In this document: piece by piece, positions 1-12,000 of the stretch
How positions within the stretch are numbered: the first letter of the stretch is position 1
How the letters are laid out: the number at the start of each line of letters is the position of its first letter
Source of the DNA: Istiophorus platypterus
Lineage: Eukaryota; Chordata; Actinopteri; Istiophoriformes; Istiophoridae
DNA length: 64,000 nucleotides
Assembly (NCBI GenBank): GCA_016859345.1
Contig: CM029122.1
Span: forward strand, 9,624,575-9,688,574
Direction of reading: 5' to 3'
The notes under the pieces: model-generated
Told to the model about the DNA's origin: nothing
The model's input: the letters and a program-made list of their open reading frames with translations, nothing else
The model's database searches: none
Program-made: the position numbers and the translations under genes

Positions 1-512
1 AGGAGTAATCTTCTTTTTGTCTGCAGTTTTTTTACAGATGGTTTGATGTTTGCTCAGAGAATTTGTTGGGATTTATCTGAACCCATTTTTCCCTCTCCCA
101 GTGAAATGTTCCTTGTGTCACTGGCTACAACGAAAGACCAAAGCTTGATAGATCATACCCCAGGCTCAACAGTTGGAAAAGTTTGAATTTCGCAACACTT
201 GGCCTTTCCTAATGTTGACTGTGAACGAGCCATAGCCCTAACAAGCTAATTAAGGTCTGAGAACTTGGTAAAAGTTACCTAAGAGTTGAAATCACTTGTA
301 GTGGCCAAACTTTTGTGTGATGTTCCTTTCTTTTTTCCACTCTAAAATTGCACAAATCAAAAATAATAAACTAATCTTGCTTGAAATTATTAAAATAATG
401 TTTTGTCTCTAACTTGTGCCTTTTGAAGGTGAGTTAATCTTGTACTCACTTAACTCTTCGCAGTAGCAGAAAATTCTGACCAAGGGTGTCCAAACATTTT
501 CATGCCACTGTA
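1..512 (-). mobile_element. Tc1/mariner transposon, internally deleted, cut by window edge
   Basis: Read on the minus strand, 1-185 gives a degraded Tc1-type transposase segment. Recognisable bits are a TVEPG..SIKLW block (family form TVKHGGGSIMLW), VVASDTRNIS and a QQIL..NIKPSVKKL block. It carries at least two in-frame stops. At about 185 the sequence jumps directly to what in intact elements is the 5' untranslated part, so the N-terminal DNA-binding half is deleted. The 5' terminal inverted repeat lies at about 480-510, with its outer end reading CAGTGGCATGAAAATG on the minus strand. A TA target dinucleotide follows at 511-512. The other end lies left of the window. The copy is dead. The family assignment comes from remembered teleost copies and is firm; the exact deletion point is approximate. 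Confidence 0.85.
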
Positions 513-944
513 TATGATTGAATATTAGGTAGCATACCATTGTATGTATTTTCTTCTTTTTATGTATCTGTGTTTAAGACTGATATAGGTTTTATGTGAC
601 AAGTGTCCTTTGTTCTCACATGTAGACTTGTAGTAACTCACATCTTTTTATATGTGCTTATATAAACAAGGGTGTTCATACCACCACCATTACCTGAGGA
701 AGACCAGTTTCGGTCAGTCAAAATATGACGTGTACAAATTCAAGAATAAACAACTGGTAATGAAACAGCAGTGTGCAGTTGTAAGTATTTGAAACATACA
801 TTTTCTTTGTTTCCTTCTTCCTTTGTTCACATTATAATTACTTTTGGAGGGTAAACATATATTGTTTTGGGACTCACTGGGTGAAATGCCAGAATCTGTT
901 GCCTTTCTTAGAATGACAGTCTCCCTTAGCTACTGCCTCTGGAA
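513..944. other. Intergenic, unassigned; possible retroelement tail
   Basis: No gene is seen. Around 690-745 the phrase acctgaggaagaccag, followed by a tttcggtc stretch and an aataaa at about 745, resembles the 3' ends of some fish retroelements. I cannot name the family. Confidence 0.3.
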
Positions 945-2760
945 ATGGTCTGGAGGATTTTGTGTACTGTGGTGTATCTAAATATGTATCTTCATATTCG
1001 CCATGTTGCCACGGATGAAAACAGAGAGCCGTTCACCACTGAAGACTCAAGATGCTGCCTAAAGATCAAGGGACAAGGCTGCCCTTGGATCGGCGACACG
1101 AAGCAGGCCTATGCGGGAAAAATAGACGGTAACCTCTGTGACACAGGGGACAGAAGAAAGATTTGGCAGGGTATCCAGGCAATGATGGAGTAGAAGACCA
1201 GGCAACAGGTTGATGACATTGACGCTTCTCTTGCAGACCGGCTCAACAAATTCTTTGCACATTTTGAAGTGTCATACTCAGCATTTGGGGGATGAGCTTG
1301 ACCTTCTCACCATCAAACCGGTGTGCTTTTAGTATTGTTAAAGGAGATATGCAGATGGCCTTATCCAGGGTCAACCCAAGGAAAGCAGCAAGACTCAGAA
1401 CATCTTAGGACTTGTGCTCTGAGAATGTGCTGATGCAAATGTTCTACCAGGCATCCTTAAGTTGTCTCTGATTCAAGCCATTGTCCCTAGATACTTCATG
1501 ACAACCCCAGCAATTCCACTTGCAAAAGAAATAAGTTCTGACCTATGCTGTACATTGACTTAAGTTCAGCTCTTAATACACTCATCCCACACAGATGGTG
1601 GAGAAACTTTCTTTAGTACAACCTAATACTGCCAGCTGTCACTAGATTCTTGATTTCCTTACTGAAAGATCGCAGACAGTCTGAGTTGGCAATAGAACAT
1701 CAGACTCCATCACACTGAGTACCAGAACCCCCAAAACTGTGTGCTCAGCTCACTGTTTTTCACCCTGCTAACACATGACTTTACAGCCAGATTCAGCAGA
1801 AACCAGATCATCAAATTTCCGGATGATTCCAAAGTAGTGGGACTCAACAGCGAAAATGATGAATCATCATGCAGGGGAGGAGGTTAAGAAACCTTATGAG
1901 CTTATGACAATAATCTGGTGTTCAATGTCGACAAAACTAATGAGATGATCATCGAGTTCAGGAGGCCACAGCCTGAGCACACTCCCTTCAGCATGGGCAG
2001 CTCCACAGTGGAGAGAGTTCCTTGGATTGCAGATCTCAGACAGCCTCACCTGGTTGATGAACACCACCAAGATTTTCAAATGAGCCCAGCAGAGACTGCA
2101 CTTTCTCAGTAAACTAACAGAAGCTAAACACCCCACTAACATTTGCAAAACTGTCTACAGAGCCACTGGTGAGTGGGTTTTGCATCTTCACTCGGTGCCT
2201 CAGCTCCGATATCAATGCCACCACAGCCCTGCAGAGAATAGTCAGGAGAGTTTAGAAGATCACAGGCGTCCCCCTACCCTCCATGCAGGACCTCTACCAC
2301 AGCCAATGTCTGCATAAGGCCCATTATAAAGGATCCCTCACACCCCCTTCACAGATTGTTCAATTCTCTGCCATGAGGCAGGAGGTTTCAAAGCATCAGA
2401 GCAAGCTTCACAAGATTGTTAAACGGCATCCTCCCATTGGCCATCAGGCTGATGAATAGCTGATCCATCTCTCTCTGATCAGTCGGAGCAATAACAGACA
2501 CTTAATTTGCACAGTTATAAATCTCCCATTTTATCGAAAATCTCATGTACTTTCAATTCTCTACAGTTTGCACATTATTTTACTATTTTGCATTTTTTTT
2601 TTTTTAATATTTTAAGGTGCTATAGCATTACTTATGTTATTAAAGTGTATGTTATGTTTTTCTTTTTTTGCAGCCTTAATCCCTAGAGACATGCTCTTTC
2701 ATTATGCCTTGCAGAAATGTATGGTATAAATGACACTAAATGGAATTGACTTACAGATTG
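945..2760 (+). mobile_element. Decayed L2-type non-LTR retrotransposon (LINE), ORF2 and 3' end
   Basis: Reading frames along this stretch switch repeatedly but line up in order with an L2-clade ORF2. At 1099-1190 there is KQAY.GKIDGN..DTGDRRKIWQGIQAM, and at 1213-1293 DDIDASLADRLNKFFAHFEV. At 1555-1600 comes LYIDLSSALNTLIP, the reverse transcriptase A block. At 1780-1850 comes FTARFSRNQIIKFPDDSKVVGL, where the catalytic FADD box has become FPDD. At 1918-2000 there is FNVDKTNEMIIEFRRPQPEHTP. The C-terminal SLLP-like region runs to about 2460. A 3'UTR-like part follows (ttgcacattattttactatt, then a taaatggaattgactt end near 2750). Frameshifts and stops throughout make this a fossil copy without function. 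Confidence 0.85.
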
Positions 2761-5440
2761 AAGGCAGATGTAGAGGGCGAGATAGAAGACAGTAATTAAA
2801 AAAAAAAAAGCCTATCCAACTTTTCTAGGAGCAAAAGGGAAAATACACCTCATATTTTGGTCTAGGCTAGGAGAAACAAAGAAAACTGATGGGGTTTTTA
2901 ATCATTCATCTCTAATAAATTAATACCCCAATCACATTTCTTTAAAGCTAAAAAAAACCAAACAAACAAAAAAAACCATCAGTTAACATGTTTGTAATAG
3001 TGGTTGCCAAATACTCCCCTATTTATCCCTGACACTCCATGTTCTGCGAATATTTCCAGTTTCTAAAACTTGGAATTTCTGATGTTTATACATATGTATG
3101 GGAAGAACATCTGGATTCGTGAATATCAATTTTATTTAAAATAACTGCCCTTTTCTATATTCACTATCTAACTCTCATACAGACATACACTCCCAAATAA
3201 AATAATGAATAATTAATTTCTTCGCTTGAATTTATTAGATTATAGTTTTAACACTGAATGTTTAATTGATATTGGCAATATCTATACTATTGTGTGTGTG
3301 TGTGTATATAAATGGAATCTATCTCTTATTCTCTGTCATCAACAACAATAACAGCAGCAGCAACAACAACGAAAGTGTCCGTATACCCACTAGTAGCATG
3401 AGTATGCGCACCGCTTTTAGCTCCTTCTATTGTGGTGTTCTGTGTCCAAGGCCGTGTGCCATTCAGGCTGGGCTCTCATAGCTCACATCCAAACCTCTGC
3501 TGCCTTCAATTAGCATTTAACTCATGAGTGTCAGTCAGTGTCTCCTTGTTCACCAAAGTAGCTTGGAATTCAATTTTTCCCTGCCTCCCTCTCACAATAG
3601 AGAGAGGACTGGGTTAGAGACATCTACAAATGATACAGAATCCTTACCGATCATCCGGCCCCCCCTCTGTCTGCCACTGTTCTCCACCTCTCTTGATCTT
3701 TTTTTTTCCATTAGGCTGTTGAAACAAACATAAATATTTGAATTTGATAATTAATATGTGGTTACGAAACATAAGCAAGGCAGTTCCCATGCTGTTATTT
3801 TAGACAGGTGCAAGCAATGAGCGGCAGTAAGGACAGACATACCTGAACCTGATATGGTTATAGAGCCTGCCAATACAGTATCTATTGTGCACAATATCAA
3901 ATATTCACACACAAAAGGATGCAATAAAGTACCATGGGCCCCACGGCTACAACTTTTTCAATTATTACCTTAACAACTTTTTTTATATAGCTACTCAATT
4001 ACACATGAATATTGCCTACCTATTGATATATTCATATTTAACAGGACTTTAAGTATATTTTTCCTACACCATAAAAATACAACACAATGAGACAATTGTC
4101 ATTGGATGGACTGCAGTAACATTTCTGTCTGCTGCACTAAAACCAAAATTATCAAGCAGGTGGCAACTGACAGATTAGAGGAGAATGATCCGACATGTTT
4201 AAGTTCAACAGAGACACCATAGGCCTACCCAATAAACTGACAACTGAGTGTAAAGAACAGGAGAAGTGTTCATTACTTAATAATCACTTCACACATGTAG
4301 TCACAACTATTTACCTGACCTAACCCCCCACCCCCCCAAGTAAGGACACTTCGAAATACTCATTTGTAAAAGGTTACTTGATGAACATTCACTAAAAGTA
4401 AGTATTTGCTACTTTAAATTCTTCACATAGTTATTCTTGATTCATCATTAGGTCACCATTACTTCATTATCTGTTCAATAATTTGTATCCCCTTGAAAAC
4501 TGAATATTCAACAAAAGCAATCAAATGTCATCCAGATAAAACCTAAGCCTATGGCACCTCTGATGAGCTTAAAAACGTCTGATCATTCTGCTCTAATTTG
4601 TAAATTGGTACCTGCTACAGGATTTTGGTTTTAATGCATCTTTCTCTACTCTGCTTCACTTGACTGCTTTCAAAAACAATACAAATAAAATTAAAATAAC
4701 AATAGCAATGTTCCACCCAATATGTTGTAAATGTATCAAAAATACAATTGGGCCTATTCTCATAGAAGTATGAAGCTTCTTTTCTATTTTTTTATTTAAA
4801 GATAGGGTTAGCAAATGTTTGTGAACTAATCATATAAAGTCAATCACATAAATTCATATTAACTATTTATGATACATACTGCAGTAATTCATGCATTAAG
4901 TGAAGTAATATTATGACTCATGATAAGTTAAGTATATTATTTGTACTATTATTATGAAGTGTTAAAGTTCAAATTCATGATTATCTGGAAGTGTGCATGA
5001 TAACGTTAATTGTTTTGAGCTTGTCATTATTTGCTCACTAGCCTGCTAACCTGAGGAAGTTTGTGTCTGCCGCAATGTCATTGTTTAAAATCCCAGCAGT
5101 TTCTTTCTCTTCTTTCTTTTTCTCTTTGATTTTTTTTTTTTAATTTTTACAGTTCCACTTTCATATTTCTTTCCAGAAAATCTTTGCAAACATGGCTGCG
5201 GTGGAAATAAATTTCCACTCAAGCCAGGAATTGACAGCAACTCATTAATTGAACAATAAAGACAGGCATGTCGTATGTGTGATTTGCATGTGTGTGACTG
5301 AGATAGTTTGACAATCTTCCTGCCAATCACCTAGGCTTGTTTTTTTGGGGGAGCGTGTAACACACAAAGTCAAGCATGATTTTTATTTTCTTAGGGTGAT
5401 TTTTGTTTTGTTTCTGTCTTTATTGCACATGTATTTAAAT
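2761..5440. other. AT-rich intergenic sequence, no gene seen
   Basis: I see no exon-like frame. Contents include short A and T runs, a (TG)8 at about 3290-3305, a CAA/CAG tract listed separately and a C tract with one A at 4325-4338. A stretch of repeated attcatga/catgat phrases at 4840-5000 may be an old transposon. A strongly pyrimidine-rich run lies at 5090-5155. ORFs of 60-80 codons here lack any recognisable domain. Confidence 0.5.
3338..3371 (+). repeat. Imperfect (CAA/CAG)n trinucleotide repeat
   Basis: About eleven units, reading caacaacaataacagcagcag and then (caa)n. It lies in non-coding sequence. Confidence 0.8.
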
Positions 5441-5454
5441 AGCAGTGTTTAGTG

Positions 5455-5660
5455 TGATAACTTTTGAGAACAATTTTGACAATTTGATGGAACATTTAGA
5501 TCTCTCTGGTATCATTTTCTCAAATGTGAGGAATTCATGGCTTTCTTTGTCATATATGATAGTAAATTTAATATCTTGTGGTTTTGTACTAGTGCTCGGA
5601 TAAAACAAGACATTTTAAGATATCACCTTGGGCTCTGGGAAAATAATGATTTTTTTAAAG
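5455..5660 (-). mobile_element. hAT-like MITE fragment (same family as 45198-45546)
   Basis: The stretch containing tctcaaatgtgaggaattcatgg, catatatgatagtaaattt, ggataaaacaagacatttta and caccttgggctctggga matches, in order, the minus-strand reading of the hAT-like MITE at 45198-45546. The terminal inverted repeats are missing or too decayed to place. Strand is given relative to the 45198 copy. Confidence 0.7.
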
Positions 5661-6330
5661 GTATGTAATTATACAAATATCATGCATAGGTGTGACACTG
5701 TTTGAAAAGCAGCATAAATGATAAAGTAATGCCTGCACACTGACTCCAAGCCACAAAATGTAACCGACCTGCCAGGGTGATACACATCTCAAAGCAATTC
5801 ACAGTTCGAGGAGGTACATCTCAAAGAGTAGAAAGGACTAAAACAATTTTAAAAAGTATCAACGCAATAAAAAAAAAATTCAGTTATAAGCTAGAAAAAG
5901 GATAATCTTAGAATTTTGTTTAAAAAAAAATCATAAAATGGTTGAGGACATGAGGAGATAACACAAAGAAGCTAGTCATTAAATAAATCTAAATCTGAAT
6001 TTGAATTGAATTTGAACAAAAATGTTTTATTTCATAAACTTGATTCAGCCCTGCTGGTCCTAGAAACACAGTAAAAAACTATCACTAAGATTAAATGTCC
6101 TTGTCTGCGAATAACTAATAATGTTTATGTATGATAAATAATGTTGGACCATTTCTTATTTCATGTCTTATTTGGGATTTTGGGTTAATATATGGATAAT
6201 ATAAAAAAATAAATAAATTTAAAAAAAAAAGACCAAAAAACAAGACAGTGGTAGGCGTACTGTATCATCTTCAGTTGCTGGCATTTGTGTGAATAGAAGC
6301 AAGTTTTGCTGCTCTGCCTCTATTCAGTTA
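5661..6330. other. Intergenic, A-rich, no gene seen
   Basis: Multiple short poly-A runs (for example around 5870, 5922 and 6205-6235). No coding or structural signal recognised. Confidence 0.5.
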
Positions 6331-6339
6331 ATATTTCTT

Positions 6340-6890
6340 TCTTCTTCATACAGTGTCTTATTACTGCTGTACTTATAAATCTTCATAAGTTCTGCTTTAG
6401 CACTCTAAGCTCCCACCTTCTTGCAGCGATTTTCTCACTACTTCACAGCTGTTTACACGCTATTCAGATCAGCCAGTTACTTTAGCTTAGTAGTTAGTGA
6501 AGGCCTCTCTCTCACTCATACTCCTGCTCTCTCTTGCTCTCGTTTCTAATGTTTAATTATAACTCTGCCTCCTTTGGCAATAAGGGTACATTTAATAAAT
6601 GCAGTTTCTTTGCAGCGATGGAGGCAAGGCTTAGTGAATCAGCATGGCTCTGCACCATGGAAACCAAATTGTTAGCTGGGGTAGTTAGCCAGCCTTAAGT
6701 AGCCGGTGTGAGCCGACACAGCGTAGCTCGTACTCTCCCCCCGGCAGGTGCCAAGTAGCCAGGAAGTTAGGATGGCTGGGTGACTGCAACAAGAAGTTTA
6801 GCCCTAAGTAGAAGCCCGTGGTTAACCACCAACCACTTATTCCCCACTCAATGACACACCTGCTTAGAAACCCTATTCTATTCTATTCTT
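6340..6890 (+). mobile_element. LINE 5'/ORF1 fragment, decayed
   Basis: The plus strand at 6570-6660 reads FGNKGTFNKC, followed by MEARLSES and a CTMETKL block. About 150 bases later comes VVNHQPL.PHSMTHLLRN. This order (a short coiled-coil start, then an NHQP block) resembles the beginning of ORF1 of LINEs common in percomorph fish, as I remember them. The flanking ctctctctcactcatactcc and the agccggtgtgagccgac part also fit. Several stops interrupt the frame. The match is from memory and should be tested by a repeat-library search. Confidence 0.5.
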
Positions 6891-7234
6891 TATAGATTCT
6901 ATCCGTTATAATTGGTTTATTCCAAAGCAATAATCCCTATATATCCAGGGATGACACACTATGACCTCGCCTCTTCAGGTTGAATGCCATTCAACGGGTT
7001 GCCTTATCCTGTATTTTAATACTGCTCCTGTGTTCACTGCTCCAAGTTTTCAACATCCTGCTAGTCTTGGCAATATAGGCAAGTAGATATGGGTAGGTCA
7101 GGAGAAAAATCAAATTTTGCGCATTACATGAAATAATACCTCCAGTGCACATCCTAGAAGCTGAATGGTTGAATGGCAGTGTGCAAGCATTTTACATCAA
7201 ACTCACCCATTAGGTAATATAGTCATATTAGTTA

Positions 7235-7482
7235 AATTTTTCTGGGAATGTTTATAAACTTTCTGACAGAGAGTTAGACAGGAATGTTGATGCCACACTA
7301 ATGTCTGTGTATTAACTGCAAAGTGAGACAATTAGCTTATCTTAGCATGAAAACTGGAAATGGGGAAACAGCTCTGTCCTCAAATCTGCTTACCAGCAAC
7401 TCTAAAGTGCACTAATTAACATGTTGGAATTCATTTGTCTAATCTTTACACAAATGTGAAAGTGACATTTCCTGATTCTAGT
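7235..7482 (+). mobile_element. Fold-back MITE fragment (family of 62036-62426)
   Basis: Contains gacagagagttagacaggaatgttgatgcc, then gcttatcttagcatgaaaactgg, ggggaaacagct and ctaaagtgcactaattaacatg, in the order of a widespread teleost fold-back element. The fuller copy with both ends is in the arhgef7 intron at 62036-62426. Here one end is lost. Confidence 0.65.
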
Positions 7483-7619
7483 GAGGGTGGTGTAACTACT
7501 ACTTGACAAACAACATCCATCCCACCTTCCAACTGCTGTGCAGTGACATCAGCTATAGCGTGGGTTGGTAGATATGATTGGAGAGAAAAGTTCCTATCAA
7601 TTCACCTAAATGTGATCAA

Positions 7620-7620
<1 letters not shown>

Positions 7621-7667
<47 letters not shown>
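7621..7667. repeat. (TA)n microsatellite
   Basis: An uninterrupted 47-base TA tract (23.5 units), followed by a short pyrimidine run. Confidence 0.98.
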
Positions 7668-7669
<2 letters not shown>

Positions 7670-10060
7670 TTTCTTTTCTTTTTTTTTTACCAACAGCAGC
7701 GTCCACAGCTTGTTGATGCGAATGTGCTCTCCATGGCATGTCTTGATTTATTAATCTTAAATTAATTTATTACATCCAGTTAAATTTGGTTTTGTTTGCT
7801 TGTATAACACTTGAAAAAGTATGTGTTTGTAAATGCTTATTTGACCGCCTTACACTGGTATGTTTCAGACTTTCAGTTAAAATGTAGAATTTAGAGGGTT
7901 AATCGCTCATAGGATTAAAAAAATAGATCTGGAAGAAATACTCACAATGACCATGACTATGACTATGACGATGCAAAGTCACAAAAAAAATAAAAATAAA
8001 AATACAATGATCAGATTTCTTGGTGATGCTTGATGTTCAATATTTCTTTTTCACTGTTCACTGCAATTTTAAAGCAGACTTAAAACCACTCACATCAGGA
8101 TTTTTTTTTTTTTTAATAGTTTACGCAATATGCAGTCATTATTGTTTTGTATGAAGTTATTTTACCATGCCACACTCAACCCATGTGAACAGTAAGCAGG
8201 GCTCTCAATTTAGCTGTGATGCAACCAATGTTATAACAAAATAAACAGAATCAGCAATCTACAGGTTGATTCATTTCATGTTGTGAATTTTTTTTTTTCC
8301 CAAAGGATAATTTACCCAATTCTATATAAATGCTCTCAGGGGTAAATGGGGAGTACTTTAATATAACACGCAGCATAGCGAGTTATCCAACTGTGTCCAC
8401 TGAAAGTGTCAACAGATTACTTAATGTAGGTCTATGAAAGAATTCCTTACAAAAGTATTTATAAAAGCTGCTCGGCATTGTAGAACGTCGATCAAAGTGA
8501 TTAGTAAGACAACTTATACTAATTTGAGTTGATAAATCACAGTGTAATGTGTTCATTTACTTGCTATTGCTACCTCTTAACACTGACGAAGAAAATCTTG
8601 AAGTAGTTTCCTAATGCACAACTACAGTTTCCAAACTCATCTACACATGTGTAGGATAATGTGTGAAATATCAGAACTGATCTCAAGACGTTGGAAGCTG
8701 AATAAATGTCAGCTTGACAAGCACACTTGTCTGTAGCTAGCTATAGCTAGTCAATAGTCATAGATCCCAGGATTTTCCAACAATGCACAAATGTTCAAAC
8801 ATTGCTGCCCTCTCTCTGCTTGACCATCCCCAGCTTTTGTCAAGAGGACACGGTCATGACCACAAAATAACAGAAATGATAAATGCAACAGCTGGTATAT
8901 AGGTAAGACGGCAGTAAATTACAAGATGTATGTAAACTGGTAATAGCAGACTCTTTTTGGGACGGAGCGCTGTTCTGAGATGTAAGGAGAGATATCGCTT
9001 CCACTTAAGGATCGTTCCAAATGATGTTTTGTTTTTTTTTCAACTTTTAACTGGTCAAGCAATGCTTGCCTCGCTTATCCTGAGGGCACGCCACGGACTG
9101 AACAGGGATATTACCTTAACTGGGGTAAATGCTGTATTTGCGTCAGCTGTAAAAGACACTGAGCAGAGATGAAGTGGAAAAAGTCAGCTAGGTATTTCTG
9201 TCTATATGTTCATCTGTCTGTCATGTACGATATCTACGATATGCATTTCATTGTGTTTTCCATTTCAACCAGGCATTGACAGCACTCAATTCAGTTTAAA
9301 AGGGACCTATCAGTTATCTTTTATTAAGTGTCAGATTTGTACTTTCTGAACAAAAAAATGGGCAACATGGAGGTCTAATTTTTAGGGCTAAAGGCCCAGA
9401 TCACACAAATGTCTTAGTGTTGCCATTTAGAATTACTGTAATGCAGTAATAGTACACCTTGAGCACTACAAGACTACAGACTGTATGTGATGGTATAGGT
9501 CGAGTACTGCTAGGCTAATTAGTTTTCTGCAGAGTACAAATTAGATTATTTCACAGCACAATGTCTTAGCTAGATTCTAGGGTTCAAGGCGATGGCCTTA
9601 ATGTGGAGAGACGCAAGTCTTTTGTTCCACCTCTACCTCTACCTCTCACTTCTCAGTCTTTTACATTGCTAAAAATTTACATAGACTTTTCCCTACCTTA
9701 GCAATGAAAAGGGACACTGCAGTACATACACTTAAGCCATAATAACATAAGAGTACTGACAAGGACGGAGGAGAACTGAGACCAATTTCCCTTCAGTATA
9801 GGAACAAACATTAGGCAAGCATTCAGTTGCAATAAATTGTACATGGTGATTGCAAGGGCACGAATAAATGTGGGTTACACCTAAAAGCATTTGGTCTCAT
9901 GTAGGGAGCACATACCTCACATGCAAGTGCACAATTACAGACACACTCAGAGACTACAGGTTTCATGGGAAAAAAATGTACATTGCGTCTGAGTGGGGCT
10001 GAAATTGCATTTATTCAAAAATAAGTAGAAAATTTTTGCTTTTTTTTTTTAAATGGAGAG
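7670..10060. other. Intergenic, no gene seen
   Basis: AT-rich with scattered T runs (8101-8114, 8287-8298). A small self-complementary patch tagctagctatagcta lies near 8735-8750. At about 9300 the phrase aaaagggacctatcagtta may be the edge of another MITE. No exon or RNA gene recognised. Confidence 0.45.
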
Positions 10061-10069
10061 GCTCATCTC

Positions 10070-10300
10070 AGGGCTGTGCACCTCTTACTGCTATGCTAAT
10101 TACAACCTTATTAGCCAAGAGGGACTCAGGTGGCGCAGAATCCTTCAGTGAGGGACATCTGTGGCTGACAGCACCAGGAAGGCCGTCTCATCCAGCCTCA
10201 ATAGCTAATGAACAAACACAAAGATTTTCTTTCAGATTAATTATCGTCACAATGAATGAATTCCAGGTCCTTTTGGTTGTCGTTCTCAGCATATCATCTT
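10070..10300. promoter_or_regulatory. Candidate conserved non-coding element
   Basis: A non-repetitive block of balanced composition with a homeodomain-type site gctaattac at 10095-10103, ttattagcc at 10108-10116, aatagctaatga near 10200 and attaattatcg near 10238. No coding frame is convincing: the 108-codon frame covering it has no domain and runs into CA repeat. Conservation cannot be tested from one sequence. Confidence 0.3.
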
Positions 10301-10359
10301 CCCATCAGCCTGTCAATCGCCGCAGCCCACAAACAAACCCCTATCTGTCGACACAAACA

Positions 10360-10440
10360 TAGATGCTCCCCACCGAAACGCACACAAACACAGATACACC
10401 CAAACACACACAAAAGGCGCACGCACACACACACTAACAC
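10360..10440. repeat. CA-rich degenerate tract
   Basis: Interrupted CA/CAAACA units with no long pure run. Confidence 0.7.
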
Positions 10441-11660
10441 GGAAAATCAGATCAGCTAATTAAGATGTGTTGGCTGAGTGGGAAGTAAACTCAAACAGGG
10501 CTGGACAGATGTCTCACTCTGGTGACTTCAAAAGGGAAATAAAGAACACAGGGCCATGTAATGTGATTTAGATATAATGCTTCCAGGTCAGGGGTGATGG
10601 CTAGACTGCTGGGCAGTGGGAGAGCAGCTGACAAGCGTGTAACTAACCATGACGGATGGGAATTCAATGGACTGCCTACTCTACACACTTTGAGCTAGAC
10701 GGGAACAAATTACGTTGCTAACCACCTTGTTGGCTAAAGCCGAGAAGAAGATTCATTTGTTCCCAGAATATTTTTTGACACATGTCGGGAATATAATCAA
10801 GTCTGACAAGACAGTATTGTTGGGGAAATCCTCCTCCCTGACCCTGCAACACTAATGTCCAGGCAAAAAGAGAATGATATGATTAATGAGTAAAAAAGTG
10901 CTTTGGTGTTCCTCAAACCTGTGACATCAGGTTGCAGAGACAAGAGTTCAACAATCAGTCCACCAGTGAAATGAATGTTTAACTCCAACTTTAGTCAAAC
11001 TGAAATTAAAATGTATTTTTTTGCAAGAAAATTACTATGTATCCTTTGGCATAGTCAAGTCTTAGTCAAGATTGTATAAACAAAAAGAAGAAATTCTAGT
11101 TTTTTTATTTTAATTGCATGATAGTGCCTCCTGCATGAGCATTCTCTAGCCGTTCTCCTGATTTGATTTGTAAAAAAGGTTTGTTTAAGTTCGTCACTTT
11201 AATTCCATTGGCAAGATAGGCTGTTAACCAGAATGGGGCTGACATTGTCAGCTGCCACTTACAAAGTGTCTACACTGTCTGCATAGCAAAACAAGCATGT
11301 TATCGGAGCAGCAGCAGCTACAGTCCTATGTGAGCTTCTACACATGATGTGTTCAGGCACAGAATGACTATGTCAACCGCATACTCAGGGTATAATTATA
11401 GTCACAGTAGTTATGCATGTACACCAGAAGAAAATAAACTTGAAATGTAAAAATACACTTTGGGTCACATTTATGTGTATAACACAAATGAAATGTGAAT
11501 AGTTCCCACCCTGTGTAGACAGCAAGATTGATTAAAATAGAAGTGTATCTGCTCACTCAAACATGCATGAGATGGATGAATTAAAAATGCGGGTGAATCA
11601 CTTCATGTGTAGACCCACTGTTGGTACCTGTGGATGCTCTGTCACAATTAGTTGGTAAGA
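10441..11660. other. Intergenic, no gene seen
   Basis: Mixed composition without recognisable exon, RNA gene or known repeat. Short frames on both strands (62-65 codons) have no features. Confidence 0.45.
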
Positions 11661-11667
11661 CGAGCTG

Positions 11668-12000
11668 CCTGACAATGTCAGATATCAAAACTGTTTATAC
11701 CGGATCCGAACGGGCAAAATCGAAGACAGTGAAAAGCTGAATGTCAGAGAGAGAGAGGGGAGGCACAGTATTGTTTAAATATCGGGATAAAACTGCACGT
11801 TTTTAGATTTTATCTCTGGAAACATGTTCTTCGTGTGGCACTCAGTTGTTCACATGAAAAGTGCTACAAATAGTTTTGTAGCAAATGTAAAAAGAGGGCG
11901 GTAAAGGGAAGTTGATTTCTTGGCTCCTCTCACACCTCAAAGCAGCTGGCAAATCATGGTGTGAAGTGGGTTTGAAGGTCGGTTTACACTTTCCAAGTGG
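11668..12000 (+). repeat. Dispersed repeat R1, copy 1 (direct)
   Basis: This stretch and the reverse complement of 34105-34446 can be aligned along about 330 bases. Anchors include tgtcagatatcaaaactg against tgtcagacatcaaaactg, tggcactcagttgttcacatg against tggcactcagttgttcgtatg, and gctacaaatag against actacaaatag. Others are ttcttggctcctctcacacctc against ttcttggctcctttctcacctc, and tggtgtgaagtgggt in both. It is probably an interior or non-autonomous part of a transposon, but I do not recognise the family. Confidence 0.8.
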
